Assembly (NCBI GenBank): GCA_015066045.1
Contig: SVPD01000001.1
Span: 62,001-126,000, forward strand
DNA from: Oscillospiraceae bacterium
GTDB taxonomy: Bacteria > Bacillota > Clostridia > Oscillospirales > Acutalibacteraceae
Reading direction: 5' to 3'
Length of the DNA stretch: 64,000 bases
The notes beneath the pieces are model-generated. The model searched no databases and had not been told where the DNA came from. It saw only the letters and a list, made by a program, of their open reading frames with translations. A program made the translations under genes and the position numbers. Numbering within the stretch: position 1 is the stretch's first letter; every line of letters starts with the position of its first letter. Shown here one piece after another: positions 53,395-61,027 of this stretch.

Positions 53395-53395
53395 T

Positions 53396-53773
53396 TTAAT
53401 CCTCCTCATTCCAGAATTTTTCGATTAGTGCGAAGGCCTCATCCTTGCTGATGCCCATTTGCTTAAGTGTGGTGACTACGCTTTTAGCATCGGTCTCCGT
53501 AAGCTCTGTTCTGATTTTTTCTCTCATTTTTTCATCGGCTACTATGAGGCTTTTAGCGCCGGAATGGGACTGTATGATTTTTTCATCCTCTAATATTTTG
53601 TAAGCCTTTTGTACAGTGTTAGGATTTACACCCAAAAGAGCAGAAAGCACTCTTCTGGAGGGTATTTCATCGTCGGTTACGGCCGTTCCTGCAGAAATTT
53701 CACGCTTTATGTACAGAACTATCTGCTGATAAATCGGTCCGTCTCCGGGTGTGAATCTTTCGAATGAAAGCAA
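53396..53773 (-). CDS. GntR-family regulator, YtrA type
   Basis: 125-aa repressor with an N-terminal winged helix (PIYQQIVLYIKREISAGTA at 13-31; LPS-type start DEIPSRRVLSALLGVNPNTVQKAYKILE). Its short C-terminal tail of about 50 residues is typical of the YtrA subfamily. It begins with TTG behind a GGCGGTGG-type site; no ATG is available. It probably represses its own ABC operon by binding the palindromes in its promoter region. Confidence 0.88.
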   Translation of the reverse strand: MLSFERFTPGDGPIYQQIVLYIKREISAGTAVTDDEIPSRRVLSALLGVNPNTVQKAYKILEDEKIIQSHSGAKSLIVADEKMREKIRTELTETDAKSVVTTLKQMGISKDEAFALIEKFWNEED

Positions 53774-53801
53774 AAGTAACCACCGCCTTTCTGAAAAAAG
53801 T

Positions 53802-53819
53802 GTATTAATCGATTAATAC
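53802..53819. promoter_or_regulatory. 18-bp perfect palindrome, candidate operator of the GntR regulator
   Basis: GTATTAATCGATTAATAC, a perfect palindrome between the promoter and the regulator start codon, downstream of the transcription start. Its position fits autorepression. Confidence 0.65.
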
Positions 53820-53827
53820 GGTTTACA

Positions 53828-53861
53828 ACTGTATTATATACGTAGTACAGTTTCTTGTCAA
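53828..53861 (-). promoter_or_regulatory. consensus promoter of the GntR-ABC operon with nested inverted repeat
   Basis: On the minus strand: TTGACA (53861-53856), 17-bp spacer, TATAAT (53838-53833). ACTGTA (53828-53833) and TACAGT (53846-53851) form an inverted repeat that straddles the -10, a second operator candidate. Confidence 0.82.
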
Positions 53862-53884
53862 TAGCTTTTTTATAAAAAAATAAA

Positions 53885-53914
53885 ACCTCTTTGTCTCTGC
53901 TGAAACAAAGAGGT
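53885..53914 (-). terminator. terminator downstream of murC / candidate RNA
   Basis: ACCTCTTTGT/ACAAAGAGGT stem with a 10-nt loop. On the minus strand it is followed by TTTTATTTTTTTA. Confidence 0.88.
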
Positions 53915-53922
53915 GAATCTAT

Positions 53923-53974
53923 GATTGCGCAGGACTTTCTCCGCACAACCGACGGAGAAGCCACAAACGCAATC
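53923..53974 (-). ncRNA. candidate structured RNA element between murC and the GntR operon
   Basis: On either strand GATTGCG (53923-53929) pairs with CGCAATC (53968-53974). Inside, TTCTCCG (53937-53943) pairs with CGGAGAA (53953-53959), leaving an asymmetric internal loop. On the minus strand it is followed after 8 nt by a strong terminator, so a small RNA or a structured murC 3' UTR ends there. No known riboswitch class was recognised. Confidence 0.4.
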
Positions 53975-54033
53975 GACTTATCCGCTGATTATATTATGTG
54001 AAATGTCCTTTGGATTATATATGGAAAAATATG

Positions 54034-55404
54034 TTATTTGAGTCTTTTGACCATCATCTGAGCCGCCTTATAAATGTCACCGCAGCCGAGAGTGATGATG
54101 ATATCTCCGCTTTTAGCGTTGGCTAAAACATGGTCGCAAACCTCCTCGAAGGTATCGAACCACACACTGCCGGGGATTTTTTCTGCCAGATCTTTGGTGT
54201 AAATGCCTATGGTATTAACCTCTCTTGAACCCATAATTTCCGTCATAACGCATTTGTCTGGTATTTGCAGCACTCTGACGAAATCGTCGAAAAGGATAGA
54301 TGTTCTCGAGTAGGTGAAGGGCTGGAACACTGCCCAGACGGTGTTATAGCCCATTTTCATCACTGCCTCAAGAGTAACCTTAAGCTCGTTCGGATGGTGT
54401 GCATAGTCGTCGGCTACGGTTATGCCGTCTATTACGCCCAGAATTTCAAAGCGTCTTCCTGCGCCTGAAAATGCGGCTATTCCTTTTTCGCATTCCTCGG
54501 GAGTGCAGCCGGCATTAGCGGCAGCAGCGAAGGCAGCCAAAGAATTAAGTATATTATGCTCACCGGGGATATTCAGAATGAGATGAGCTATCTTACTGCC
54601 CTTGCTCATAACATCGAACTCGGCAAATGAGCCTCTGTTATATGTGATATTTGCAGGGTAGTAGTCGCTTTCGTCCGTTTTACCGAAGGTGATTTTCTTT
54701 CTGTCTACATTTTTTACTGCCTTAACGGTTTCGGGATCACTGTTATTATAAATAAGTGTCGTAGATGTAAGGGTAGCGAACTTTTCGAAGGATTTTATGA
54801 TGTTATCAAGATTTTTAAAATACTCGAGATGGTCCTCATCTACGTTCAAAATTACCGAAACGTCGGGAGACAGGTCGTGATAATGGTCGCAGTATTCGCA
54901 GGCCTCGCACACGAAGGTTTCGTTTTTACCTACTCTGGCGTGACTGTCGATAAGAGGAAGCCTTCCTCCGATAAGTGCCGACGGATCCTTGTCGGCCATG
55001 GTGAGAATCTGAGTAAGCATAGCGGTGACGGTGGTCTTTCCGTGAGTACCGCAAACGCTGATGCAGTTACTGTATTTACGTGTAATGGCACCGAAGATTT
55101 TACTTCTTTCAAAGCAGGGGATGCCGCTTTCCTTGGCAGCTACGAGCTCGGGGTTATCCTTGAGAATGGCGGCAGTGTAAATTATCATTTCGGCACCGAC
55201 TATGTTCTCTGCCTTCTGACCTAAAACCACATCGATGCCCATAGAACGCAGCTTTATAATGTTATCACCGGTATTATTGTCTGAGCCGGTAACGGTGTAG
55301 CCCCAGCTATGAAGTATTTCGGCTATGGGACACATACCCGAGCCGCCGATACCGATGAAATGTATTCTTTTTACTTCACTTAATAATTTATCTATTTCGT
55401 ACAT
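54034..55404 (-). CDS. murC: UDP-N-acetylmuramate--L-alanine ligase
   Basis: 456-aa cytoplasmic Mur ligase adding L-Ala to UDP-MurNAc. The N-terminal Rossmann motif is IHFIGIGGSGM near residue 14, the ATP-binding motif is CGTHGKTTVTAML near 108, and VADDYAHHPNELK near 330 lies at the start of the C-terminal region. The track start at 55413 (GTG) is moved to the ATG at 55404 behind AGAGGTG. It is divergent from dpaA and has its own promoter. It stands apart from a mur cluster, as in many Firmicutes. Confidence 0.96.
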   Translation of the reverse strand: MYEIDKLLSEVKRIHFIGIGGSGMCPIAEILHSWGYTVTGSDNNTGDNIIKLRSMGIDVVLGQKAENIVGAEMIIYTAAILKDNPELVAAKESGIPCFERSKIFGAITRKYSNCISVCGTHGKTTVTAMLTQILTMADKDPSALIGGRLPLIDSHARVGKNETFVCEACEYCDHYHDLSPDVSVILNVDEDHLEYFKNLDNIIKSFEKFATLTSTTLIYNNSDPETVKAVKNVDRKKITFGKTDESDYYPANITYNRGSFAEFDVMSKGSKIAHLILNIPGEHNILNSLAAFAAAANAGCTPEECEKGIAAFSGAGRRFEILGVIDGITVADDYAHHPNELKVTLEAVMKMGYNTVWAVFQPFTYSRTSILFDDFVRVLQIPDKCVMTEIMGSREVNTIGIYTKDLAEKIPGSVWFDTFEEVCDHVLANAKSGDIIITLGCGDIYKAAQMMVKRLK

Positions 55405-55436
55405 TTTAAGCACCTCTTGTCATTATATCACCATAT

Positions 55437-55465
55437 ATTATATTGCATCAGTGAAAAATAGTAAA
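55437..55465 (-). promoter_or_regulatory. promoter of murC
   Basis: On the minus strand: TTTACT (55465-55460), 17-bp spacer, TATAAT (55442-55437). Confidence 0.75.
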
Positions 55466-55482
55466 CACTTTTAAGTAAATTA

Positions 55483-55508
55483 ACACTAAAAAATTTTTTT
55501 CATATTAT
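55483..55508 (+). promoter_or_regulatory. sigma-K-type sporulation promoter of dpaA-dpaB
   Basis: AC (55483-55484), 16 nt, then CATATTAT (55501-55508), matching the sigma-K pattern AC-N16-CATAnnnT. In Bacillus, spoVF (dpaAB) is transcribed by sigma-K in the mother cell. Confidence 0.55.
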
Positions 55509-55537
55509 GGTGTATAAAAGTTATTTCGGAGGCAGCT

Positions 55538-56377
55538 ATGAATAATATCGTGATTATAGGCGGAGACAAACGGCAGAAAGAGCTTAAAAAGATATTATCG
55601 GATAAAGGCTACACCTGCAGATATATCGGTTCGGGCTACGATATAAAGGGAGAGTCTGTCGTAAGAAGCGGCGACACCGTGATTTTACCCGTGCCCGTAA
55701 GCAAGGACGGGGAAAGCATTTATAGCTCAGAGCGTAATTTGCTTTTAAGCATCAAAGAGACAGTAGATAATGCAGACTGCTCGAACCTTATTTTCGGGGG
55801 TAACATACCGAAGGTGCTTAAGGCTTATTTCGATGAAAAAAATATTCCTTATCTTGATTATCTCGGTTGTGAAGAATTGACTCTTTATAATGCTTATCTG
55901 ACGGGCTTAGGTGCAGTCAGATTACTGTATGAGAACACGGAAAGCGACATAAAAGGCAAAAAAACTCTCGTCACGGGCTTCGGCAGAGTGGCACGCTTCA
56001 CGGCACAGGCACTGCTGAAAGAGGACTGCGATGTTTATGTCTCAGCACGGAATTCTCTGCAGCTGACCGAAGCCGAATGCTACGGATTTAAAACTATTAA
56101 GCTTCGGGAAATCAGCTCGTTTCTGTATCTTTTCGATTATGTCTTCAATACTGTTCCGGAAAATATCTTTTCTTTTGAGGATATATGCCATATCAAGGGA
56201 AAATACTTCGAGCTGGCCTCATCGCCGTTCGGAGTAAAAAAGGAATATTTTACCGACAGAGAAGAAAGCTATGTTTCCGGCGGCTCCTTGCCCGGTAGAT
56301 ATCTTCCGTATTCGGCTGCTGAAAAATTAGCTCAAATAACTGTTGAACATATAAATATGAGAAATGGGGGAGATTGA
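55538..56377 (+). CDS. dpaA: dipicolinate synthase subunit A (SpoVFA)
   Basis: 279-aa NAD(P)-binding subunit of the enzyme making dipicolinic acid, the spore-core Ca-DPA ligand. A DpaA-type N-terminal domain (VIIGGDKRQKELKKIL) is followed by a Rossmann domain with LVTGFGRVARFTAQAL near residue 150. LASSPFGV near 230 and SLPGRYLPYSAAEKLA at the end are typical. CGGAGG precedes the ATG, and the stop overlaps the dpaB start. Substrate comes from the lysine pathway. Confidence 0.93.
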   Translation: MNNIVIIGGDKRQKELKKILSDKGYTCRYIGSGYDIKGESVVRSGDTVILPVPVSKDGESIYSSERNLLLSIKETVDNADCSNLIFGGNIPKVLKAYFDEKNIPYLDYLGCEELTLYNAYLTGLGAVRLLYENTESDIKGKKTLVTGFGRVARFTAQALLKEDCDVYVSARNSLQLTEAECYGFKTIKLREISSFLYLFDYVFNTVPENIFSFEDICHIKGKYFELASSPFGVKKEYFTDREESYVSGGSLPGRYLPYSAAEKLAQITVEHINMRNGGD

Positions 56378-56949
56378 TGAAAAAACTAACTTTCGGTTAT
56401 GCACTAACCGGTTCATTCTGTACCTTTGAAAGGTCTCTTACACAGATGGAATATATTCTGTCTGAGGGAATAGATATTCTGCCTGTTATGTCCTTTAATG
56501 CTGCAGGTCTTGACACACGCTTCGGCAAAGCAAAGGATTTCATTGAAACCATAGAAGCGATGACGGGTAAAAGGGTGATACGTACTCTCGAGGAGGCAGA
56601 GCCGATAGGACCTAAAAAAATGACCGATCTGATGATAGTTCTGCCCTGCACGGGTAACACTCTTGCCAAATTAGCTTCGGGTATATATGACACGCCCGTT
56701 ACTTTGGCAGTGAAGTCTCATCTGCGTAATCAGAAGCCTGTGCTTATCGGTGTTTCGACGAACGATGCACTTTCTTCATCCGCCAAAAACATCGGCACTC
56801 TGATGAATTACAGAAATTACTATTTTATACCTATGCGTCAGGATGACGTGATAAATAAGCCTTACTCCATAGTCTGCGATTTCGAAAGAGTGCTCGAGGC
56901 GGCTCTTTATGCACTGGACGGAAAGCAGATAGAGCCGATGATATTTTAG
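56377..56949 (+). CDS. dpaB: dipicolinate synthase subunit B (SpoVFB)
   Basis: 190-aa flavoprotein-fold subunit. The start FGYALTGSFCTFERSL, LPCTGNTLAKLASGIYDTPV near residue 85 and the C-terminal FVPMRQDDVINKP-like block (YFIPMRQDDVINKP here) are diagnostic. The ATG shares its A with the dpaA stop (TGATG), so translation is coupled. The track TTG at 56374 is rejected in favour of this ATG behind GGGGGAG. Confidence 0.94.
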   Translation: MKKLTFGYALTGSFCTFERSLTQMEYILSEGIDILPVMSFNAAGLDTRFGKAKDFIETIEAMTGKRVIRTLEEAEPIGPKKMTDLMIVLPCTGNTLAKLASGIYDTPVTLAVKSHLRNQKPVLIGVSTNDALSSSAKNIGTLMNYRNYYFIPMRQDDVINKPYSIVCDFERVLEAALYALDGKQIEPMIF

Positions 56950-56957
56950 TGTTTTGC

Positions 56958-56987
56958 TTGACAGTGGAAAGGTTAAAATGCTAAAAT
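56958..56987 (+). promoter_or_regulatory. promoter of the LURP-one-like gene
   Basis: TTGACA (56958-56963), 18-bp spacer, TAAAAT (56982-56987). Confidence 0.65.
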
Positions 56988-57012
56988 ATATGCAGAAAAA
57001 GGAGGAATGAAA

Positions 57013-57498
57013 ATGAAACTTTATATCAGACAGAAGGTATTTTCGTGGAAAGATAAATTTAAGGTTTTTGATAGCAGCGGTGAAGAAAAATACAGCATAG
57101 AGGGTGAATTTATTTCTTTGGGTAAAAAGCTTCATATCTATGATTTGCAGGGCAGAGAGGTCGCCTTTATAGCACAGAAGCTTTTCAGCCTTTTACCCAG
57201 ATATTTCGTATATATAAACGGCACAGAGGTGGCAGAGATAGTTAAAGAGTTTTCACTGTTCAGACCTAAATATTCCATAGAAGGTCTCGGATGGGAGATT
57301 AACGGTGACTTTTTTGCTCATAACTACGACATTACAAAAAACGGAAGAAGGATAGTTTCCATAGATAAACAGTGGATGACATGGGGTGATTGCTACGAGC
57401 TGGATATAGAAAATGGAAATGATGAAATCGTGGCTCTTTCCGTTGTACTCGCCATCGACTGTGTTATGGCATCGCAGGCAGCTGCAGCCTCGGTATAA
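57013..57498 (+). CDS. LURP-one-related (YxjI/tubby-fold) protein
   Basis: 161-aa beta-rich protein with the start KLYIRQKVFSWKDKFKVFD, then GEFISLGKKLHIYDLQGREVAFI. This matches LURP-one-related/YxjI proteins, which have a tubby-like 12-strand barrel around one central helix; that helix would be near VLAIDCVMASQAA. The function is unknown in bacteria. GGAGG at 57001 is spaced for the ATG at 57013; the ATG at 57007 is too close. Confidence 0.82.
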   Translation: MKLYIRQKVFSWKDKFKVFDSSGEEKYSIEGEFISLGKKLHIYDLQGREVAFIAQKLFSLLPRYFVYINGTEVAEIVKEFSLFRPKYSIEGLGWEINGDFFAHNYDITKNGRRIVSIDKQWMTWGDCYELDIENGNDEIVALSVVLAIDCVMASQAAAASV

Positions 57499-57540
57499 AA
57501 TCAGCGACTCGGTACTTTTCGGTACCGAGTCGCTGATTTT
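57497..57540. terminator. bidirectional terminator between LURP-one-like gene and thyX
   Basis: 19-bp perfect stem (arms 57497-57515 and 57522-57540) with core GCGACTCGGTAC/GTACCGAGTCGC, flanked by A-run and T-run, so usable for both converging genes. The stop codons of both genes lie at its edges. Confidence 0.93.
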
Positions 57541-58910
57541 TATAAGGCTTTGAATTTTTCTTTTATTTCAGCGGCTTTTCCGCAGGACATTCTGCCCTCG
57601 GGGCAGGCGTCTGCAGCATAGCAGCTCGGTCCGTAAAAGGAGAATAAAACAGGCGAGATTTTACGGAGCTTTTTAAGAAAGTCCACTGCATATTCCTGTA
57701 TTTCCCACTGAGCTCTGGTGCAGCTTCTGAGCTTGAAAAAGAGCATCATTTCTCTGGCGTTCATTGTGGTGACGAAATCGAGGGTGTTACCGCTTAGAAC
57801 GAGGTAAACGAGCTCTGAAACGTCATAACCCTTTTCTGTGAAATCAAGATAGAGATTTTTCATTTTTTCGAAGCATTCACAGTAAATTCTCAGTGCCTCG
57901 TCGTCTCTTTTCACCGTGTCGGGAATGACATAGGAGGCTCTGTCGGCCTGAATAAGCGACGGAATGGAGATGCTCTGTATTCTGTGTCTGGCGAAATGAG
58001 TGAGACAGGCGAGAGAAACTCCGTTGAATCTGACGGTGCAGTTGAAATGCTCGAGAGCTCTCGGTCTGGATGATTTGGTCACGGCTGAGAGGATTTTCTC
58101 TACATTATCCTCGCTGCTGATAATTTTTTCTATCTGAGCGCAGGAGTAATTGTATTTTTCGATAAGAGCAGCTCTAGCGATATTCCTTTCTCCGTCAGGG
58201 GTGCAGGAAAGAATTTCGCAAAGCTCGGGATTTTCGTCTGTTTCTTTGGCTTCGGCGAAGTCAAGATTAATCTCATCCCTGTATTTTTCACCTCTTATTT
58301 CGAAGTCGGAGAAAATACCGGGAGCCTTTTCTTTGCACTGAGCGTAAAGTGAAAGGCCTAACTCGTAGATTTCCTTAATGCTTCTTCCTCTGCCGTAAAG
58401 CATGGCATTGAGCAGATTTATGAGCTCTCTGCCGCCGAGTGAACAGAGGAAATTACTGTAGAAGCAGTAGGGGAGAACGAAGCGTGCATCCTCCTTCGGT
58501 ATTTCTTTTTCGGTGAGAGCTATGTATGCGCCGAAAAGACTGTCTACAGTGTCTGTGTAAAGCTTTTTGTCTTCCTCACTTCTGAAATCGGGCATATAGT
58601 AGCCTGCCGTGCCGAAATCGACATAGCGGCGTGATTTAACCGTGAAGGAAGCGAGTCTGAATTCGATCAGAAACTGCTCCACTACGACGGAAACGTTTTC
58701 AAATGCCAGATTAAAAAATACGTGCTCTATTGTCGAGGTGTGACCTGATTTTGTAACCTTGCCGATGAGCTTTTCGTTTCGCTCCTTATCCTGAGATTTG
58801 GCGAAAATTTCCAGAGCCGTGCCTTCCTGTGTGGAAATTCGGCCTGCAGCGGCACAGACCTTTTCGTCACAGTCGGATAAACCGATCAGATAAACTCCTG
58901 ATTTTGACAT
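57540..58910 (-). CDS. thyX: tandem-domain ThyX-like FAD-dependent thymidylate synthase
   Basis: 456-aa protein built of two ThyX-like halves (usual ThyX is about 220-250 aa). Half 1: GHTSTIEHVFFNLAF near 60, then FRLASFTVKSRRY near 90. This keeps the SxRY end of the signature RHRxxSxNExSxRY but has EFR in place of RHR. Half 2: RALEHFNCTVRF near 293, then FARHRIQSISIPSL near 315, which keeps RHR..S but lacks SxRY. NAREMMLFFKLRSC and AQWEI near 390 are canonical. It ends with a Cys-rich tail (SCYAADACPEGRMSCG). The start is moved to the ATG at 58910. Confidence 0.82.
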   Translation of the reverse strand: MSKSGVYLIGLSDCDEKVCAAAGRISTQEGTALEIFAKSQDKERNEKLIGKVTKSGHTSTIEHVFFNLAFENVSVVVEQFLIEFRLASFTVKSRRYVDFGTAGYYMPDFRSEEDKKLYTDTVDSLFGAYIALTEKEIPKEDARFVLPYCFYSNFLCSLGGRELINLLNAMLYGRGRSIKEIYELGLSLYAQCKEKAPGIFSDFEIRGEKYRDEINLDFAEAKETDENPELCEILSCTPDGERNIARAALIEKYNYSCAQIEKIISSEDNVEKILSAVTKSSRPRALEHFNCTVRFNGVSLACLTHFARHRIQSISIPSLIQADRASYVIPDTVKRDDEALRIYCECFEKMKNLYLDFTEKGYDVSELVYLVLSGNTLDFVTTMNAREMMLFFKLRSCTRAQWEIQEYAVDFLKKLRKISPVLFSFYGPSCYAADACPEGRMSCGKAAEIKEKFKAL

Positions 58911-58944
58911 ATTATCACTTCCGTTTCTCATACTTTCTCTTTCT

Positions 58945-58973
58945 ATTTTAAGTTATTGAGCCGATTTTGTCAA
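58945..58973 (-). promoter_or_regulatory. promoter of the thyX-like gene
   Basis: On the minus strand: TTGACA (58973-58968), 17-bp spacer, TAAAAT (58950-58945). Confidence 0.75.
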
Positions 58974-59032
58974 TTGTTTTTAATGTTAAATAAAATTAAT
59001 GAGAAATGAAATAAAAAATTAATGAAAAATCA

Positions 59033-59061
59033 TTGATTAAAATGCAAATACTTGCTATAAT
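59033..59061 (+). promoter_or_regulatory. promoter of the cupin-to-mltG operon
   Basis: TTGATT (59033-59038), 17-bp spacer, TATAAT (59056-59061). Confidence 0.78.
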
Positions 59062-59102
59062 CATATGGAATATCAAAATTTAAAATAGGGGTAGTGCGAA
59101 TT

Positions 59103-59453
59103 ATGATTAAAAGAAATAATAATATGACTACAGATATCAAGGTTCAGATGCGCGGAGGTAACGGTCAGGCCGTTATAAAAAATGTTCTGGACAAGGGTGA
59201 ATATAAAGGTGCATCCAGACTGGTTGCCACCATTACTCTCGAGCCCGGCTGCTCTATCGGCGCTCATATCCACGAAAACGAAGAGGAAATTTTTTACATA
59301 ATTAAGGGCACTGCCACATATAACGATAACGGTAAAACAGAGACACTCCACGCCGGTGACAGCTGTGTCTGCCTTTCAGGTCAGGAGCATTCTATCTCCA
59401 ATGAAACCGAAAATGAAACCCTCGAGGTTTTTGCCGTAATTCTTACTTACTGA
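59103..59453 (+). CDS. small cupin-domain protein
   Basis: 116-aa single-domain cupin. Motif 1 GAHIHENEEEIFYIIKG is near residue 60, and motif 2 LHAGDSCVCLSGQEHSI is near 85; together they supply His/Glu metal ligands. The function is not defined; such proteins include sugar isomerases and small-molecule sensors. The track GTG at 59094 is replaced by the ATG at 59103. The kinase-like gene follows 10 nt later. Confidence 0.87.
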   Translation: MIKRNNNMTTDIKVQMRGGNGQAVIKNVLDKGEYKGASRLVATITLEPGCSIGAHIHENEEEIFYIIKGTATYNDNGKTETLHAGDSCVCLSGQEHSISNETENETLEVFAVILTY

Positions 59454-59463
59454 GAGGTGTCTC

Positions 59464-60138
59464 ATGGGAAGGATGTTTGTAATTGAAGGTCTCGACGGAA
59501 GCGGTAAGGCCACACAGGCTGAGCTTTTGTCTGCTTATCTCAGAGAAAAGGGCTACGGAGTTTATAATCTTGACCTGCCCTATTACTCGGATAGCTCGAG
59601 CACTCTCGTAAAAATGTATCTCGGCGGTGAGTTCGGTGACAAGCCGACGGACGTTAACGCTTATGCCGCATCTACCTTTTATGCCGTTGACCGGTACGGC
59701 AGCTTCAAAAAGCATTGGCAGAAGGAATACGAATCCGAAAAAATCATTGTTGCCAACAGATATACTACCTCCAACGCTGCTCACCAGATGACCAAGCTGC
59801 CCGAAAAGGAATGGGATGCATATCTTGACTGGCTTTTTGATTTCGAATACGGAAAGGTCGGTGTTCCCGAGCCTGACTGTGTTATTTATCTGGATATGCC
59901 TGTAGATATTTCACAGAGGCTTTTACTTAAAAGATATTCCGGTGATGAACAGAAAAAGGATGTCCACGAAAGAGATGTGGAATATCTCGTTTCCTGTCAT
60001 AAGGCTGCGGTGTATGCGGCAGAAAAATTAGGCTGGGAAGTAATAAAGTGCGGAGAAAATGGCGAACCTTTTACTGTCGGAAAAATATCTGAAATGGTTC
60101 GTACCGTTGTTGAAAGGAAGCTTTTAGGTAATGATTGA
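59464..60138 (+). CDS. thymidylate-kinase-like deoxynucleotide kinase
   Basis: 224-aa P-loop kinase of the dTMP kinase superfamily. The P-loop reads EGLDGSGKATQ (residues 8-18), with Ala instead of the usual Ser/Thr after the lysine. VDRYGSF near 75, NRYTTSNAAHQ near 100 (DR(Y/H)-type motif replaced by NRY) and YLDMPVD near 140 follow. The lid region has RYSGDEQKKDVHE near 158. It likely phosphorylates dTMP, matching the thyX-like gene 0.5 kb away on the other strand. Its end overlaps the DUF2156 start by 8 nt. Confidence 0.82.
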   Translation: MGRMFVIEGLDGSGKATQAELLSAYLREKGYGVYNLDLPYYSDSSSTLVKMYLGGEFGDKPTDVNAYAASTFYAVDRYGSFKKHWQKEYESEKIIVANRYTTSNAAHQMTKLPEKEWDAYLDWLFDFEYGKVGVPEPDCVIYLDMPVDISQRLLLKRYSGDEQKKDVHERDVEYLVSCHKAAVYAAEKLGWEVIKCGENGEPFTVGKISEMVRTVVERKLLGND

Positions 60139-61027
60139 TTTTCATAAACCTGAAATCAGTGATAAAAAATGGGTTAAGGAGCGGCTTTCCTGCCGCGATA
60201 ACCTGACATGTGAATATTCTTTTTCAAACATTTTTTCCTATACGGCGAAAATGAGGCTCGAAATAGCCGATGTAGAGGGCTTTCTGGTAACACGGTGCTT
60301 TACTGACGATACCATAGGATATTGCTATCCTGTGGGCAAGGGTGACATCAGAGGTGCTATCTCCCGCATAATCGGTGATATGAAGCTTCAGAATAAGCAG
60401 TGCTATCTTTTCGGTATGGGTGCAGATGAGGCCGAGGAGCTGGGTAAGCTTTTCGGAAGTGAATTTGACATAAGGCTCGACAGAGACGGCGCAGATTACA
60501 TTTATAAAAGTGAAGATCTGATAAGCCTCACTGGAAAAAAGTATCAGCCGAAAAGAAATCATATTTCCTTTTTCAGAAAAAACTATAATTGGACATATGA
60601 AAAAATGTCTGAGGAAAACCTCGAGGACTGCTACAATATGAATGTAGACTGGATTAACACCAGCGGAAGTCTTTACAGTGAGGATCTGGAAAGGGAGCTT
60701 CAGATAATAAGACGTGTATTCGAAAATTTTTCCGAGCTCGACTGCAAGGGTGCGGTTTTACGCATCGACGGCAAGGTTGTCGCTTTTGCTTTGGGTGCTC
60801 AGATAAGAAGCGATACCTTCTGTGTTCATTTCGAAAAGGCTTATTCACATATCAGAGGAGCTTATCCTATGATTAATCAGCAGTTTGTCGAAAATGAGCT
60901 TTCTGACTATAAATACATTGACAGGGAAGATGATCTTGGCCTCGAAAATCTCAGAAAAGCCAAGCTTTCCTACTATCCCGAAATGATACCTGACAAATAT
61001 GAGGCTTGGTTTATAAATGCTGATTGA
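60131..61027 (+). CDS. DUF2156 (GNAT-like) protein
   Basis: 298-aa protein of the DUF2156 family, related to the C-terminal acyltransferase domain of lysyl-phosphatidylglycerol synthase (double GNAT fold). Typical blocks: CEYSFSNIFSYTAKM near residue 30, KYQPKRNHISFFRKNY near 150, HFEKAYSHIRGAYPMINQQF near 235, and DREDDLGLENLRKAKLSYYP near 265. No transmembrane part is present, so it is the soluble form. The substrate is unknown. It overlaps both neighbours, indicating coupled translation. Confidence 0.87.
   Translation: MIDFHKPEISDKKWVKERLSCRDNLTCEYSFSNIFSYTAKMRLEIADVEGFLVTRCFTDDTIGYCYPVGKGDIRGAISRIIGDMKLQNKQCYLFGMGADEAEELGKLFGSEFDIRLDRDGADYIYKSEDLISLTGKKYQPKRNHISFFRKNYNWTYEKMSEENLEDCYNMNVDWINTSGSLYSEDLERELQIIRRVFENFSELDCKGAVLRIDGKVVAFALGAQIRSDTFCVHFEKAYSHIRGAYPMINQQFVENELSDYKYIDREDDLGLENLRKAKLSYYPEMIPDKYEAWFINAD

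Noticed and set aside
53923-53974. Riboswitch controlling the GntR-ABC operon
   Set aside because: The operon's own promoter lies downstream of this element and of its terminator on the minus strand, so the element cannot be in that mRNA leader; no known riboswitch consensus was recognised.
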